Part shown: positions 1-8,845 of the stretch, one piece after another | Layout of the letters: every line of letters begins with the position of its first letter | How positions within the stretch are numbered: the stretch's first letter is position 1 | From: Streptomyces himalayensis subsp. himalayensis | GTDB lineage: Bacteria; Actinomycetota; Actinomycetes; Streptomycetales; Streptomycetaceae | NCBI RefSeq assembly: GCF_013778455.1 | Contig: NZ_JACEHE010000014.1 | Coordinates: 124,001 to 188,000, forward strand | Reading direction: 5' to 3' | DNA length: 64,000 nucleotides | Position numbers and translations under genes: made by a program | Notes under the pieces: generated by a model | The model's database searches: none | What the model saw: only the letters and a program-made list of their open reading frames with translations | What the model was told of the DNA's origin: nothing

Positions 1-106
1 TCCAGCCATGCCCACCTCGTCCGTGTTCGCCTCGCCACAGCAGCCATGATGCCGGGCTGACCTGTGCGAGAGCCATGATGCTCGACCGTTCGGTACTGTC
101 GCCACG

Positions 107-1249
107 ATGCACAAGACCCTGATCGTGACCAACGACTTCCCGCCCAGACCGGGCGGAATTCAGGCATTCCTGCACAACATGGCGCTGCGCCTGGACCCGG
201 AGCGACTCGTCGTCTACGCCTCCACCTGGAAGCGGAGCCGCGAGGGTGTCGAGGCCACGGCGGCCTTCGACGCGGAGCAGCCCTTCACCGTCGTACGCGA
301 CCGTACGACGATGCTGCTGCCGACGCCGCGTGTGACGGGGTGCGCGGTGTCGCTGCTGCGGGAGCACGGCTGTACGTCGGTGTGGTTCGGGGCGGCCGCG
401 CCGCTCGGGCTGATGGCGCCGGCACTGCGCCGGGCCGGTGCGGAACGGCTGGTCGCCACGACGCACGGCCACGAGGCCGGGTGGGCCCAGCTGCCCGCGT
501 CCCGCGGGCTGCTGCGCCGGATCGGCGACTCGACGGACACCCTCACGTATCTCGGCGAGTACACCCGCTCCCGGATCGCCGCCGCGCTGACGCCCGAGGC
601 GGCCGCGCGCATGGTCCAGCTGCCACCGGGCGTGGACGAAAAGACCTTCCACCCCGGCTCGGGCGGCGACGCGGTCCGCGAGCGGCTGGGTCTGACCGAC
701 CGCCCGGTCGTGGTCTGCGTCTCGCGTCTCGTGCGGCGCAAGGGGCAGGACACCCTCATCCGCGCGATGCCGCAGATCCTGGCGAAGGAGCCGGAGGCCG
801 TGCTGCTCGTCGTGGGCGGCGGGCCGTACGAGCAGGAGCTGCGGCGGCTCGCGGACGAGACCGGCGTCGCCCCGTCCGTGCGGTTCACCGGGGCCGTGCC
901 GTGGGAGGAGCTTCCCGCCCACTACGGCGCGGGGGACGTCTTCGCCATGCCGTGCCGGACGCGGCGCGGGGGGCTCGACGTCGAGGGGCTCGGGATCGTG
1001 TACCTGGAGGCTTCCGCGACCGGGCTTCCCGTCGTCGCGGGGGACTCCGGCGGGGCGCCGGACGCGGTACTCGACGGGGAGACCGGGTGGGTCGTCCCCG
1101 GAGGGGACCCCGGGGCCGCCGCCGAGCGGATCATCGCGCTGCTCGGCGATGCGGAGCTGCGGAAGCGGATGGGGGAGCGGGGGCGGGAGTGGGTCGAGGA
1201 GCGGTGGCGCTGGGACCTGCTGGCGGAGCGGCTGAAGGCGTTGCTGTAG
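107..1249 (+). CDS. GT4-family glycosyltransferase, PimB'-like
   Basis: This 380-residue retaining GT-B glycosyltransferase probably transfers a hexose (mannose in the PimB' family) from a nucleotide or lipid donor to a membrane glycolipid at the cytoplasmic face. Seen: the N-terminal donor/acceptor loop with PPRPGGIQ (residues 12-19), the second Rossmann half with SRLVRRKGQD (206-215), and the EX7E-type segment EGLGIVYLEA (293-302) followed by SGGAPDAV, all typical of family 4. The length fits the family. The ATG at 107 is the only sensible start; no strong ribosome site precedes it. It lies divergent to nothing and convergent with the acyl-CoA ligase downstream. In M. tuberculosis, pimB' (Rv2188c) also neighbours fadD15, which supports an inositol-phospholipid mannosyltransferase role. 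The exact acceptor is inferred. Confidence 0.85.
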   Translation: MHKTLIVTNDFPPRPGGIQAFLHNMALRLDPERLVVYASTWKRSREGVEATAAFDAEQPFTVVRDRTTMLLPTPRVTGCAVSLLREHGCTSVWFGAAAPLGLMAPALRRAGAERLVATTHGHEAGWAQLPASRGLLRRIGDSTDTLTYLGEYTRSRIAAALTPEAAARMVQLPPGVDEKTFHPGSGGDAVRERLGLTDRPVVVCVSRLVRRKGQDTLIRAMPQILAKEPEAVLLVVGGGPYEQELRRLADETGVAPSVRFTGAVPWEELPAHYGAGDVFAMPCRTRRGGLDVEGLGIVYLEASATGLPVVAGDSGGAPDAVLDGETGWVVPGGDPGAAAERIIALLGDAELRKRMGERGREWVEERWRWDLLAERLKALL

Positions 1250-1394
1250 CCCTACGGACATAGGACCCGGGTGGGCCCCGGTAGCCGGGAACGGCTGTGG
1301 TGGGCGGAGCGGAACTACTTCCCGCCCGCCCACCGCAACCATCAATTGAGGAACCCCAACGGACAGCAACCAGCTCCGCGAAAGCGGCGCCGGT

Positions 1395-3191
1395 TTAGGC
1401 GCGATAGAGAGTCTCGATCTCGTCCGCGTAGTCCTTCGCCACCACGTTCCGCTTCAGCTTCAGCGACGGCGTCAGGTGGCCCGAGTCCTCCGTGAACTGG
1501 CTCGGGAGAATGCGGAACTTGCGTACGGACTCGGCCTTGGAGACCGCCGCGTTGCCGTCGTCCACGGCGTTCTGGATGGCGGCGACGAGGTCGGGGTCCT
1601 CGCGCAGGGACGCAGCCGTGGCGCCGGCCGGCTTGCCGTGGTCCTCGGCCCAGCGGCCCAGGAACTCCTCGTCGATCGTGACGAGCGCGCCCACGAACGG
1701 ACGGCCGTCGCCGACCACCATGCACTCGGCGACCAGCGCGTGGGCCCGGATGCGGTCCTCGATCACCGCCGGGGCCACGTTCTTTCCGCCCGCGGTGACG
1801 ATGATCTCCTTCTTGCGGCCGGTGATGGACAGATAGCCGTCCTCGTCGAGCGTGCCGATGTCGCCCGTGTGGAACCACCCGTGGGCCAGCGCCTCCTCGG
1901 TCGCGGCGGGATTGTTCCAGTACTCCTTGAACAGGTGCTCACCGTGCAGCAGCACCTCACCGTCGTCCGCGATCCGCACGACAGAGCCCGGCAGCGGCTG
2001 CCCGACCGTGCCGATCTTCGCCCGGTCCCAGGGGTTGAAGGCGGTGGCCGCGCAGGACTCCGTGAGGCCGTAGCCCTCGAGGACCGTGAAGCCGATGCCG
2101 CGGAAGAAGTGGCCGAGGCGCTCACCCAGCGGCGCGCCGCCCGAGATCGCGTACTCACCGCGCCCGCCGAGCACGGCGCGCAGCTTGCTGTAGACGAGCT
2201 TGTCGAAGGTCTTGTGCTTGATCTTGAGGCCGAGCGACGGGCCCGACGGGGTGTCCAGGGCGCGGCTGTACGCGATCGCCGTGTCCGCGGCCTTGTCGAA
2301 GATCTTGCCCTTGCCGTCCGCCTGCGCCTTGGCACGCGCCGAGTTGTAGACCTTCTCGAAGACGCGCGGCACGCCGAGAATCAACGTCGGCCGGAAGGAG
2401 GCGAGTTCGTCGGTCAGGTTCTTGATGTCCGGTACGCAGCCGAGTTTGATCGGCGCCATCATCGGCGCCACCTGCACCAGCCGCCCGAAGACATGGGCCA
2501 GCGGCAGGAAGAGCAGCACCGAGCACTCGCCGGTACGGAACAGCGGGCGCATCCGCTCCACGAGGTTGCCGCACTCCGCGAAGAAGCTGCGGTGCGACAG
2601 CACACAGCCCTTCGGGCGGCCCGTCGTGCCCGAGGTGTAGACGATGGTCGCCGGGTCGTCGGCCTTGGCGACCGAGCTGCGCTCCTCGACGGTGGCGTCG
2701 TCGACGTCCTTGCCCACGCGGCGTAGGACATCGATGGCGCCGGCCTCGATCTGCCAGACCGGGCCGAGGGCGGGCAGCCGGTCGCGAACGGACTCCACGG
2801 CGGCCGCGTGCGTGTCAAGCTCCACGATGCAGGCGACCGCGCCCGAGTCGCCGAGAATCCACTGCACCTGCTCCGGCGAACTGGTCTCGTACACCGGCAC
2901 GGTGATCGCGCCCGCGCTCCAGATGGCGAAGTCGAGGAGGGTCCACTCGTAGCGCGTACGGGACATCAGTCCGACGCGGTCGCCCGGGCGCACACCGGAG
3001 GCGATCAGGCCCTTGGCGGCGGCCTGCACCTCGGCAAGGAAGGCCGCGGCGGTGACGTCCTGCCAGACACCGTCGACCTTACGGGCGATGACGGCGACGT
3101 CCGGGTGCTGTGAGGCGTTTCTGCGGACGATATCGGTCAGATTGCCGTCCGCAGGGACCTCGTACAGGGCCGGAAGGCTGAACTCGCGCAA
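1395..3191 (-). CDS. long-chain fatty acid-CoA ligase, FadD15-like
   Basis: A 598-residue AMP-binding enzyme that activates long-chain fatty acids with ATP to acyl-adenylate and then acyl-CoA. Seen: the P-loop-like motif YTSGTTGRPKG (185-195), GYGLTES (373-379), HTGDIG (441-446) and the hinge region GRKKEIIVTAGGKNV (458-472), all in the expected order and spacing. The length is typical of FadD15-type ligases. The ATG start gives a complete N-terminus. The gene converges with the glycosyltransferase upstream on the map and diverges from the phosphoesterase at 3493. The shared divergent region contains a 12-bp palindrome that could be an operator. Substrate chain length cannot be read from the sequence. 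Confidence 0.93.
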   Translation of the reverse strand: MREFSLPALYEVPADGNLTDIVRRNASQHPDVAVIARKVDGVWQDVTAAAFLAEVQAAAKGLIASGVRPGDRVGLMSRTRYEWTLLDFAIWSAGAITVPVYETSSPEQVQWILGDSGAVACIVELDTHAAAVESVRDRLPALGPVWQIEAGAIDVLRRVGKDVDDATVEERSSVAKADDPATIVYTSGTTGRPKGCVLSHRSFFAECGNLVERMRPLFRTGECSVLLFLPLAHVFGRLVQVAPMMAPIKLGCVPDIKNLTDELASFRPTLILGVPRVFEKVYNSARAKAQADGKGKIFDKAADTAIAYSRALDTPSGPSLGLKIKHKTFDKLVYSKLRAVLGGRGEYAISGGAPLGERLGHFFRGIGFTVLEGYGLTESCAATAFNPWDRAKIGTVGQPLPGSVVRIADDGEVLLHGEHLFKEYWNNPAATEEALAHGWFHTGDIGTLDEDGYLSITGRKKEIIVTAGGKNVAPAVIEDRIRAHALVAECMVVGDGRPFVGALVTIDEEFLGRWAEDHGKPAGATAASLREDPDLVAAIQNAVDDGNAAVSKAESVRKFRILPSQFTEDSGHLTPSLKLKRNVVAKDYADEIETLYRA

Positions 3192-3492
3192 GACTGCTGC
3201 TCCTCATAGGGCACCGGCGCCACGACAGTGTGCGTATGCGACGGTGCGGTCCAAGGCTCGGGCAGGGCGTGCTCATCGGGTTCAGTAGTTGAAACCCTGA
3301 GCACAACTGGACTGCCCGGACGTTACCGATCGGTACGGCCTCTCCGATAGGGGGTCCGGGCCAGATGTTCGCTGCGTCACATGTGCATGGCGATGCTTCG
3401 GGCACAGTAGTCCAAGCAATTCCCGACTGGGAAGTTACCGCAGGTCCGGGACCCTCTACCCACGTTTGACCGGCAGCTCTAGGGTGATCACC
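3192..3492. promoter_or_regulatory. divergent promoter region with 12-bp palindrome
   Basis: A 301-bp gap between the divergent acyl-CoA ligase and phosphoesterase genes. It contains the perfect palindrome TACCGATCGGTA at 3324-3335, a shape and size typical of a TetR or FadR-type half-site pair. No other gene-like content is visible. The assignment as an operator of the ligase is inferred from position only. Confidence 0.35.
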
Positions 3493-4290
3493 ATGGCAGC
3501 TACACACGTCGGTTACAGCAGGACCAGAATCCACGTGGTCAGCGATGTGCACGGCAACGCCCGCGATCTGGCGAGAGCCGGCGACGGCGCCGATGCGCTG
3601 GTCTGCCTGGGGGACCTCGTCCTCTTCCTCGACTACGCCGACCACTCGCGCGGCATCTTCCCCGACCTCTTCGGCCGCGAGAACGCCGACCGCATCGTCG
3701 AGCTGCGCGCCGCCCGCCGCTTCGAGGAGGCCCGCACCCTCGGCGCCCGGCTGTGGGCGGGCATCGGCACGGACCGCGCGACGGCCATCGAGAAGGCGGT
3801 ACGCAAGCAGTACGCCGAGATGTTCGCGGCCTTCCCCACTCCGACGTACGCGACCTACGGCAATGTCGACATGCCTGACCTCTGGCCCGAGTACGCAGGG
3901 CCCGGCACCACCGTGCTCGACGGCGAGCGCGTCGAGATCGGCGGACTGGTCTTCGGCTTCGTCGGCGGCGGACTGCGCACCCCGATGCGTACGCCCTACG
4001 AGATCAGCGACGAGGAGTACGCCGCCAAGATCGAGGCCGTCGGCGAGGTCGACGTGCTGTGCACGCACATCCCGCCGGAGGTCCCCGAGCTCGTCTACGA
4101 CACGGTGGCGCGCCGTTTCGAGCGCGGCAGCCGCGCCCTCCTGGACGCGATCCGGCGCACCCGGCCCCGCTACTCGCTCTTCGGCCATGTCCATCAGCCG
4201 CTGGTGCGTCGCATGCGCATCGGTGCCACGGAGTGCGTGAACGTCGGGCACTTCGCGGGGTCGGGGCGGCCCTTCGCGCTGGAGTGGTGA
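3493..4290 (+). CDS. calcineurin-like metallophosphoesterase
   Basis: A 265-residue metallophosphoesterase. Seen: the metal-binding series DVHGN (residues 18-22), GDLVLFLD (40-47), YGNVD (near 117) and GHVHQ (near 240), which supply the Asp, His and Asn ligands of the dinuclear metal site. The ATG at 3493 is preceded by AGGGTGA at a suitable distance, so a longer in-frame TTG start at 3466 was not used. The substrate (cyclic nucleotide, nucleoside polyphosphate or protein) is not evident. It is followed after 150 bp by the SRPBCC gene on the same strand. Confidence 0.88.
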   Translation: MAATHVGYSRTRIHVVSDVHGNARDLARAGDGADALVCLGDLVLFLDYADHSRGIFPDLFGRENADRIVELRAARRFEEARTLGARLWAGIGTDRATAIEKAVRKQYAEMFAAFPTPTYATYGNVDMPDLWPEYAGPGTTVLDGERVEIGGLVFGFVGGGLRTPMRTPYEISDEEYAAKIEAVGEVDVLCTHIPPEVPELVYDTVARRFERGSRALLDAIRRTRPRYSLFGHVHQPLVRRMRIGATECVNVGHFAGSGRPFALEW

Positions 4291-4440
4291 GGGCTCGCCG
4301 GGGTGGGCTGGAGACGGTCCCCGGAGCGGTCGGGCCGAGAAGACGCGAGGACGGGTGACGGCCCGCGGACGTGTGCGCGGTAGCCTTCACGCTGCATGGA
4401 CATCTGTCCTGACCGGACCGTATCTGGAGGAGCCACGGCG

Positions 4441-4878
4441 ATGGCGGAACACACCAGCTCGAGCATCACCATCGAGGCGGAGCCGGCCGACGTCATGGCG
4501 GTGATCGCGGACTTCGCCCGCTACCCGGACTGGACGGGCGAGGTGAAGGAGGCCGAGGTCCTGGCCACCGACGACAAGGGCCGCGCCGAGCAGGTGCGCC
4601 TCGTCATGGACGCGGGCGCGATCAAGGACGACCAGACACTTGCGTACACCTGGACCGGCGAGAACGAGGTCAGCTGGACGCTCGTCAAGTCCCAGATGCT
4701 CCGGTCCCTGGACGGCTCGTACATCCTCAAGCCCGCGGGCAAGGGCGGCACCGAGGTCACCTACCAGCTGACCGTGGACGTCAAGATCCCCATGCTCGGC
4801 ATGATCAAGCGCAAGGCGGAAAAGGTCATCATCGACCGCGCCCTGGCAGGCCTGAAGAAGCGCGTGGAGTCGAAGTAG
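4441..4878 (+). CDS. SRPBCC-family protein (polyketide cyclase/START-like fold)
   Basis: A 145-residue single-domain protein of the SRPBCC (Bet v 1/START-like) fold, which makes a hydrophobic ligand pocket. Seen: the opening helix-strand with ADFARYPDWTGEV near residues 23-35 and the long C-terminal amphipathic helix beginning near KRKAEKVI. The start at 4441 follows a strong GGAGGAG; an upstream in-frame ATG at 4396 has no such site. M. tuberculosis has a similar protein (Rv2185c) next to an ArsA-like ATPase and fadD15, the same neighbours as here. The function is unknown; lipid binding is a family-based guess. Confidence 0.82.
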   Translation: MAEHTSSSITIEAEPADVMAVIADFARYPDWTGEVKEAEVLATDDKGRAEQVRLVMDAGAIKDDQTLAYTWTGENEVSWTLVKSQMLRSLDGSYILKPAGKGGTEVTYQLTVDVKIPMLGMIKRKAEKVIIDRALAGLKKRVESK

Positions 4879-4911
4879 CCCGTACCCGTTGTGGGTCGGC
4901 GTTCCGCGTAA

Positions 4912-5001
4912 CCGTTGTGGGCAGGCGTTCCGCTGGGGGTGCCCCCAGGCCCTTAAGGCTCTGGGGGAGGAACGGGTGGGCACAACCCACGACGGCGGGT
5001 G
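4912..5001. repeat. dispersed palindromic repeat, copy A, with nested second palindrome
   Basis: The left arm CCGTTGTGGGCAGGCGTTCC (4912-4931) pairs with the right arm at 4969-5001 containing GGAACGGGTGGGCACAAC. The same arms recur at 28382-28441. In this copy the loop is enlarged by a second palindrome, TGGGGGTGCCCCCA and its partner TCTGGGGGAGG (4934-4970). A partial extra left arm lies just upstream at 4886-4907. It sits between the SRPBCC and ATPase genes. Confidence 0.75.
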
Positions 5002-5036
5002 CCGCTGACCAGAACCTCAGCCCCGCTAGGGAGCGT

Positions 5037-6224
5037 ATGCGCGCCATCCTCCTCACCGGCCCCGGCGGCTCAGGCCGCACCACCCTCGCGGCAGCCACCG
5101 CGCTCCAGGCCGCCCGCCAGGGCACCCGCACCCTCGTGATCTCCGCCGACCGGAGCGACACCCTGGGCGCCGCGCTCGGCGTGCCCACCGGCGCGGACCC
5201 GGTCGAGCCCGAGCCGGGCCTCACGGCGCTGCGGCCCGACCCGGCGGAAGGTTTCCGGGACGATCTGCTCACCCTCCAGGACCGTGCCGCCCCGGCGCTG
5301 GACCTGCTGGGCGCCGCCCGCCTCGACGAGGAGGAGCTCACCCCGCTCCCCGGCAGCGGCGAACTGGCCCTGCTGCGCGCCCTGCGCGACGCGGCCGCCG
5401 CACCGTACGACCTGCTGGTCGTGGACCTCCCCCCGACCCCGGAGGCCCTCGCCGTCCTCGCGCTGCCGGAGCAGCTGCGCCGCTATCTGCGCCGCCTGCT
5501 GCCCGCCGAGCGGCAGGCCGCCCGCGCCCTGCGCCCCGTGCTCGGCCGCCTCGCCGGCGTGCCCATGCCGGGCGCATGGCTGTACGAGACGGCCGCCCGG
5601 TGGGACCTCGAACTCGCCGGAGTCCAGGCCGTCCTCGAGGATCCCGAGACGACGGTACGGATGGTCGCCGAGCCGGGCCCCGCGGGCGCCGACGCCGTGC
5701 GCACCGCCGCCACCGGCCTCGCCCTGCACAGCCTGCGCACGGACGTGCTGATCGCCAACCGCGTGCTGCCCGAGGCGTCCGCCGACCCCTGGCTCGGCGG
5801 CGTCGCCGCCCAGCAGCGCAAGGTGCTCGCCGAGTGGGACGGGACGTACGCGGTCCGTGAGGTGGCGCACCTGGGCCGGGACCCGCGCGGCGCCGACGAC
5901 CTCGCGGCCCTCGACGCGCCCCTGACGTCGGCCGCCCCCACCCCCGTGAGCTGGCCCGTCGCCGACCGCCTCGCCGACGACGGCATGCTGGTCTGGCACA
6001 TCCCGCTGCCCGGCGGCGCCCGGGACGAGCTCGAGCTGATCCGGCGCGGCGACGAAATCGTCGTCACCGCCGGGCAGTTCCGCCGGATCGTTCCGCTGCC
6101 GTCGGTGCTGCGCCGCTGCACCGTCGCCGGGGCGGGGCTGCGCGACGGCGAGCTGCGCATCAGGTTCGTCCCGGACCCGGATCTGTGGCCCAGTGCGGTG
6201 AATGGCGTACCTCCGTTCGGGTAA
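5037..6224 (+). CDS. ArsA-like P-loop ATPase (anion-transport ATPase superfamily)
   Basis: A 395-residue protein with a deviant Walker A, GPGGSGRTT, at residues 8-16 and a DLPP switch-like segment after a hydrophobic strand (VVDLPPTPEA, near residue 130), both features of the ArsA/Get3/MinD group. The C-terminus has the beta-rich tail seen in the bacterial ArsA family (GGARDELELIRRGDEIVV). The start is the ATG at 5037, since the longer open frame runs back into the palindromic repeat. It precedes the small acidic protein at 6267 and may share its transcript. M. tuberculosis has a comparable ATPase (Rv2184c) beside the SRPBCC protein. The client is unknown. Confidence 0.85.
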   Translation: MRAILLTGPGGSGRTTLAAATALQAARQGTRTLVISADRSDTLGAALGVPTGADPVEPEPGLTALRPDPAEGFRDDLLTLQDRAAPALDLLGAARLDEEELTPLPGSGELALLRALRDAAAAPYDLLVVDLPPTPEALAVLALPEQLRRYLRRLLPAERQAARALRPVLGRLAGVPMPGAWLYETAARWDLELAGVQAVLEDPETTVRMVAEPGPAGADAVRTAATGLALHSLRTDVLIANRVLPEASADPWLGGVAAQQRKVLAEWDGTYAVREVAHLGRDPRGADDLAALDAPLTSAAPTPVSWPVADRLADDGMLVWHIPLPGGARDELELIRRGDEIVVTAGQFRRIVPLPSVLRRCTVAGAGLRDGELRIRFVPDPDLWPSAVNGVPPFG

Positions 6225-6266
6225 CGTCGAAGACACAAGCCCCGGTCTCTGCAGGAGTCTGTCCTC

Positions 6267-6794
6267 ATGAGTGACGCCACCGACCCCCCGCATAGCCTCA
6301 ATGGCATGGGAGGTACCCCCGACGCATCCGGACCCGCCGACGAGGCGCATGTCCGTGGCGACGATGCGCAGGCCGCCGGACCGTTCGACCCCGACGCCTG
6401 GGCGAAGGCCTGTGCCGAGGACCTCGAGGCCGAGAAGGCGCGCCGCCGCGCCGAGCACGGGGCCCAGCCCGGTTCGGCCGCCGAGGAGCTGCGCAAGCTC
6501 GTCGACGCCGTGGCCGACAAGCTCTCCGGCCTCCAGTCGCCGCTGTTCGGCGCGGCCGCGGGAGGCGCCGCACAGCAGGTGGTCAACCAGTTCGTGCAGC
6601 AGGCCAAGGCCGCCGTCGAGCCCGTGATCGAGCGCAACCCGGAGGTCTTCGACCACCTGGCGGCCGCCGGATCCGAGCTGCTGGCCGCCTACCGCTCGGC
6701 CGTCGAGTCGCAGGAGCGGCGGTGGACCCGCGGCCCCGGCCCCGGCCCCGAGGACGAGGGTCCGGGCCCCGGAGAACACATCGACCTGGACTGA
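6267..6794 (+). CDS. small acidic conserved protein (DUF5304-like)
   Basis: A 175-residue soluble acidic protein with an Ala/Glu-rich helical core (about residues 40-145) and a disordered Gly/Pro/Asp-rich tail. The family resembles the Streptomyces DUF5304 group, from memory. It starts at an ATG after CAGGAG with good spacing. No enzyme motif is visible. The N-terminal coding region (6303-6320) contains an 18-mer also found in the dispersed repeat at 60206-60223, so part of the N-terminus may derive from a repeat. It lies between the ArsA-like ATPase and glucokinase on the same strand. Confidence 0.75.
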   Translation: MSDATDPPHSLNGMGGTPDASGPADEAHVRGDDAQAAGPFDPDAWAKACAEDLEAEKARRRAEHGAQPGSAAEELRKLVDAVADKLSGLQSPLFGAAAGGAAQQVVNQFVQQAKAAVEPVIERNPEVFDHLAAAGSELLAAYRSAVESQERRWTRGPGPGPEDEGPGPGEHIDLD

Positions 6795-6856
6795 GCGGGT
6801 CCCCGGCAAGCGGTACGGTTGGCCTTAGCGGGGCTCGACCGAAAACTGAGGGACAC

Positions 6857-7810
6857 ATGGGACTCACCATCGGCGTCGACATCGGCGGCACGAAGATCGC
6901 GGCCGGCGTGGTCGACGAGGACGGCAACATCCTCTCGACCTTCAAGGTGCCGACCCCCACCACACCGCAGGCCATCGTGGACGCCATCGCCTCCGCAGTG
7001 GAGGGCGCGCGGGCAGGACACGAGATCGTCGGCGTGGGCATCGGTGCGGCGGGATACGTCAACCGCCAGCGCTCCACCGTCTACTTCGCCCCCAACATCG
7101 ACTGGCGGCAGGAGCCGCTGAAGTCCGAGGTCGAGGACCGCGTGGGCCTCCCGGTCGTCGTCGAGAACGACGCCAACGCGGCCGCCTGGGGCGAGTACAA
7201 GTTCGGCGGGGGCAAGGGCCACCGCAACGTCATCTGCATCACCCTGGGAACCGGCCTCGGCGGCGGCATCATCATCGGCAACAAGCTGCGCCGCGGCCAC
7301 TTCGGTGTGGCCGCCGAGTTCGGGCACATCCGCATGGTGCCGGACGGCCTGCTGTGCGGCTGCGGCAGCCAGGGCTGCTGGGAGCAGTACGCGTCCGGGC
7401 GCGCCCTCGTGCGGTACGCGAAGCAGCGGGCCAACGCCACGCCCGAGAACGCCACGGTGCTGCTGTCGATGGGCGACGGCACCCCCGACGGCATCGAGGG
7501 CAAGCACATCTCGATGGCGGCCCGCCAGGGCGACCCGGTCGCCGTCGACTCGTACCGTGAGCTGGCCCGCTGGGCCGGCGCGGGCCTCGCCGACCTCGCC
7601 TCGCTGTTCGACCCGTCGGCGTTCATCGTCGGCGGCGGGCTCTCGGACGAGGGCGAGCTCGTCCTCGACCCGATCCGCAAGTCCTTCAAGCGCTGGCTCG
7701 TCGGCGGCAACTGGCGTCCGCAGGCCGAGGTCATCGCCGCCCAGCTCGGCAACAAGGCCGGCCTGGTCGGCGCCGCGGACCTGGCTCGGGAGCCCGACCC
7801 CATCATGTGA
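6857..7810 (+). CDS. glkA: ROK-family glucokinase
   Basis: A 317-residue ATP-dependent glucose kinase (glucose to glucose-6-phosphate), which in S. coelicolor also mediates carbon catabolite repression. Seen: ATP site GVDIGGTK (6-13), catalytic Asp in ENDANAA (103-109), GTGLGGG (131-137), and the ROK zinc site H157 with C167, C169 and C174 in CGCGSQGCWE. The start at 6857 follows GAGGGAC; the longer open frame reads through the preceding gene's tail. The locus and length match Streptomyces glkA. A strong stem-loop follows the stop codon at 7833-7877. Confidence 0.95.
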   Translation: MGLTIGVDIGGTKIAAGVVDEDGNILSTFKVPTPTTPQAIVDAIASAVEGARAGHEIVGVGIGAAGYVNRQRSTVYFAPNIDWRQEPLKSEVEDRVGLPVVVENDANAAAWGEYKFGGGKGHRNVICITLGTGLGGGIIIGNKLRRGHFGVAAEFGHIRMVPDGLLCGCGSQGCWEQYASGRALVRYAKQRANATPENATVLLSMGDGTPDGIEGKHISMAARQGDPVAVDSYRELARWAGAGLADLASLFDPSAFIVGGGLSDEGELVLDPIRKSFKRWLVGGNWRPQAEVIAAQLGNKAGLVGAADLAREPDPIM

Positions 7811-7832
7811 CACAAGGCGTCACGCGCCGTCC

Positions 7833-7877
7833 GGCAGCGCCCGCCGCGCCCCATGGGGGGCCACGGCGGGCGCTGCC
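7833..7877 (+). terminator. stem-loop terminator after glkA
   Basis: A perfect 14-bp inverted repeat: GGCAGCGCCCGCCG at 7833-7846 pairs with CGGCGGGCGCTGCC at 7864-7877, with a 17-nt loop, 23 bp after the glkA stop. There is no U-run, as is common for Streptomyces terminators. Confidence 0.75.
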
Positions 7878-7927
7878 GTGTCGGGCGCTGCCGTGTCGGG
7901 CGCTGCCGTGTCGGGCGCTGCCGTGTC
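7868..7927. repeat. four tandem copies of a 15-bp unit
   Basis: GGGCGCTGCCGTGTC is repeated four times without a mismatch (7868, 7883, 7898, 7913). The unit is the right arm of the glkA terminator plus 5 bp, so extra copies can also pair with the left arm. Confidence 0.9.
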
Positions 7928-8014
7928 GGGGACGGCGCGCCCTGTCGTGTTGAGGACGGCTAGCGTGCTGCTCGGAGAGACCAGCCTCGACCGCCCTGCC
8001 GTATCTTGATCGCC

Positions 8015-8788
8015 ATGCCGACGAGCCCACCCGCCAGTCCGCTGCCCAACTCCCGTATCGAGCCCGACGGTTCGGCCATCATCCGGGTGCTCAGCTACAA
8101 CATCCGGTCCATGCGCGACGACACCGCCGCGCTCGCCCGGGTGATCAGCGCCTGCGCGCCCGATCTCGTACTGATCCAGGAGGCGCCGCGGTTCTTCCGC
8201 TGGCGCAAGAAGCTGGCCCGGCTCGCGGCCGCCTCCGGTCTCGTGACCCTTTCCGGCGGGGCGACTGCGGCCGGTCCCGCGCTGCTGTGCTCGCTGCGCG
8301 CCACGGTCGAGCGGACCGAGGACGTCCTGCTGCCGCTCACGCCCGGCCTGCATCGCCGCGGCTTCGCGACCGCGGTCGTACGCTTCGGGGACGCCGCCCG
8401 GCTCGGCGTACTGAGCTGCCATCTGAGCCTGCAGGAGGACGAGCGGTACGAGCAGGGCGGGATGCTGCTCGACCGGCTCGCCGGGATGGGCGTGCCGTAC
8501 GCCGTCGCGGGCGGCGACATCAACGAACGCCCGGACGGACGCACCTTCCGCCGGCTCGCCGCGGAACTCCAGGACGGCTGGGCCACCAGGCCGTGGGGCG
8601 CCGAGTACACGTCGACCCCGGCCGATCCGCACCAGCGCATCGACGCGATCTTCGCGACGTCCGGCGTGGAGATCCTCGGCTGCGGGGTTCCTGTGGGTCA
8701 CCCTGGAGTCCACGAGAGGGACCTGAGGGCGGCCACGGACCATCTGCCGGTCCTGGCCGCCCTCAGAATTGCGCCTTTTTGCGCCTAA
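8015..8788 (+). CDS. endonuclease/exonuclease/phosphatase (EEP) family hydrolase
   Basis: A 257-residue EEP-fold metal-dependent phosphodiesterase. Seen: SYNIRS near residue 27 (first metal Asn), the catalytic Glu in LIQEAPR (about residue 55), the GGDINERP metal site (about 165) and the closing HRIDAIF/TDHLPVLA His pair. The order and spacing match the family. The ATG at 8015 has no convincing ribosome site, so the message may be leaderless. Substrate (nucleic acid, phospholipid or inositol phosphate) is undetermined. It converges with the membrane-protein gene at 8846. Confidence 0.85.
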   Translation: MPTSPPASPLPNSRIEPDGSAIIRVLSYNIRSMRDDTAALARVISACAPDLVLIQEAPRFFRWRKKLARLAAASGLVTLSGGATAAGPALLCSLRATVERTEDVLLPLTPGLHRRGFATAVVRFGDAARLGVLSCHLSLQEDERYEQGGMLLDRLAGMGVPYAVAGGDINERPDGRTFRRLAAELQDGWATRPWGAEYTSTPADPHQRIDAIFATSGVEILGCGVPVGHPGVHERDLRAATDHLPVLAALRIAPFCA

Positions 8789-8845
8789 ACGGGCGCCGCT
8801 CTCGGAGCGCCGGGACGCACATCAACGCCAGCACGGCGCCGGGAT

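Noticed and set aside
7868..7927. CRISPR-like array
   Set aside because: Units are contiguous with no spacers and no cas genes are present.
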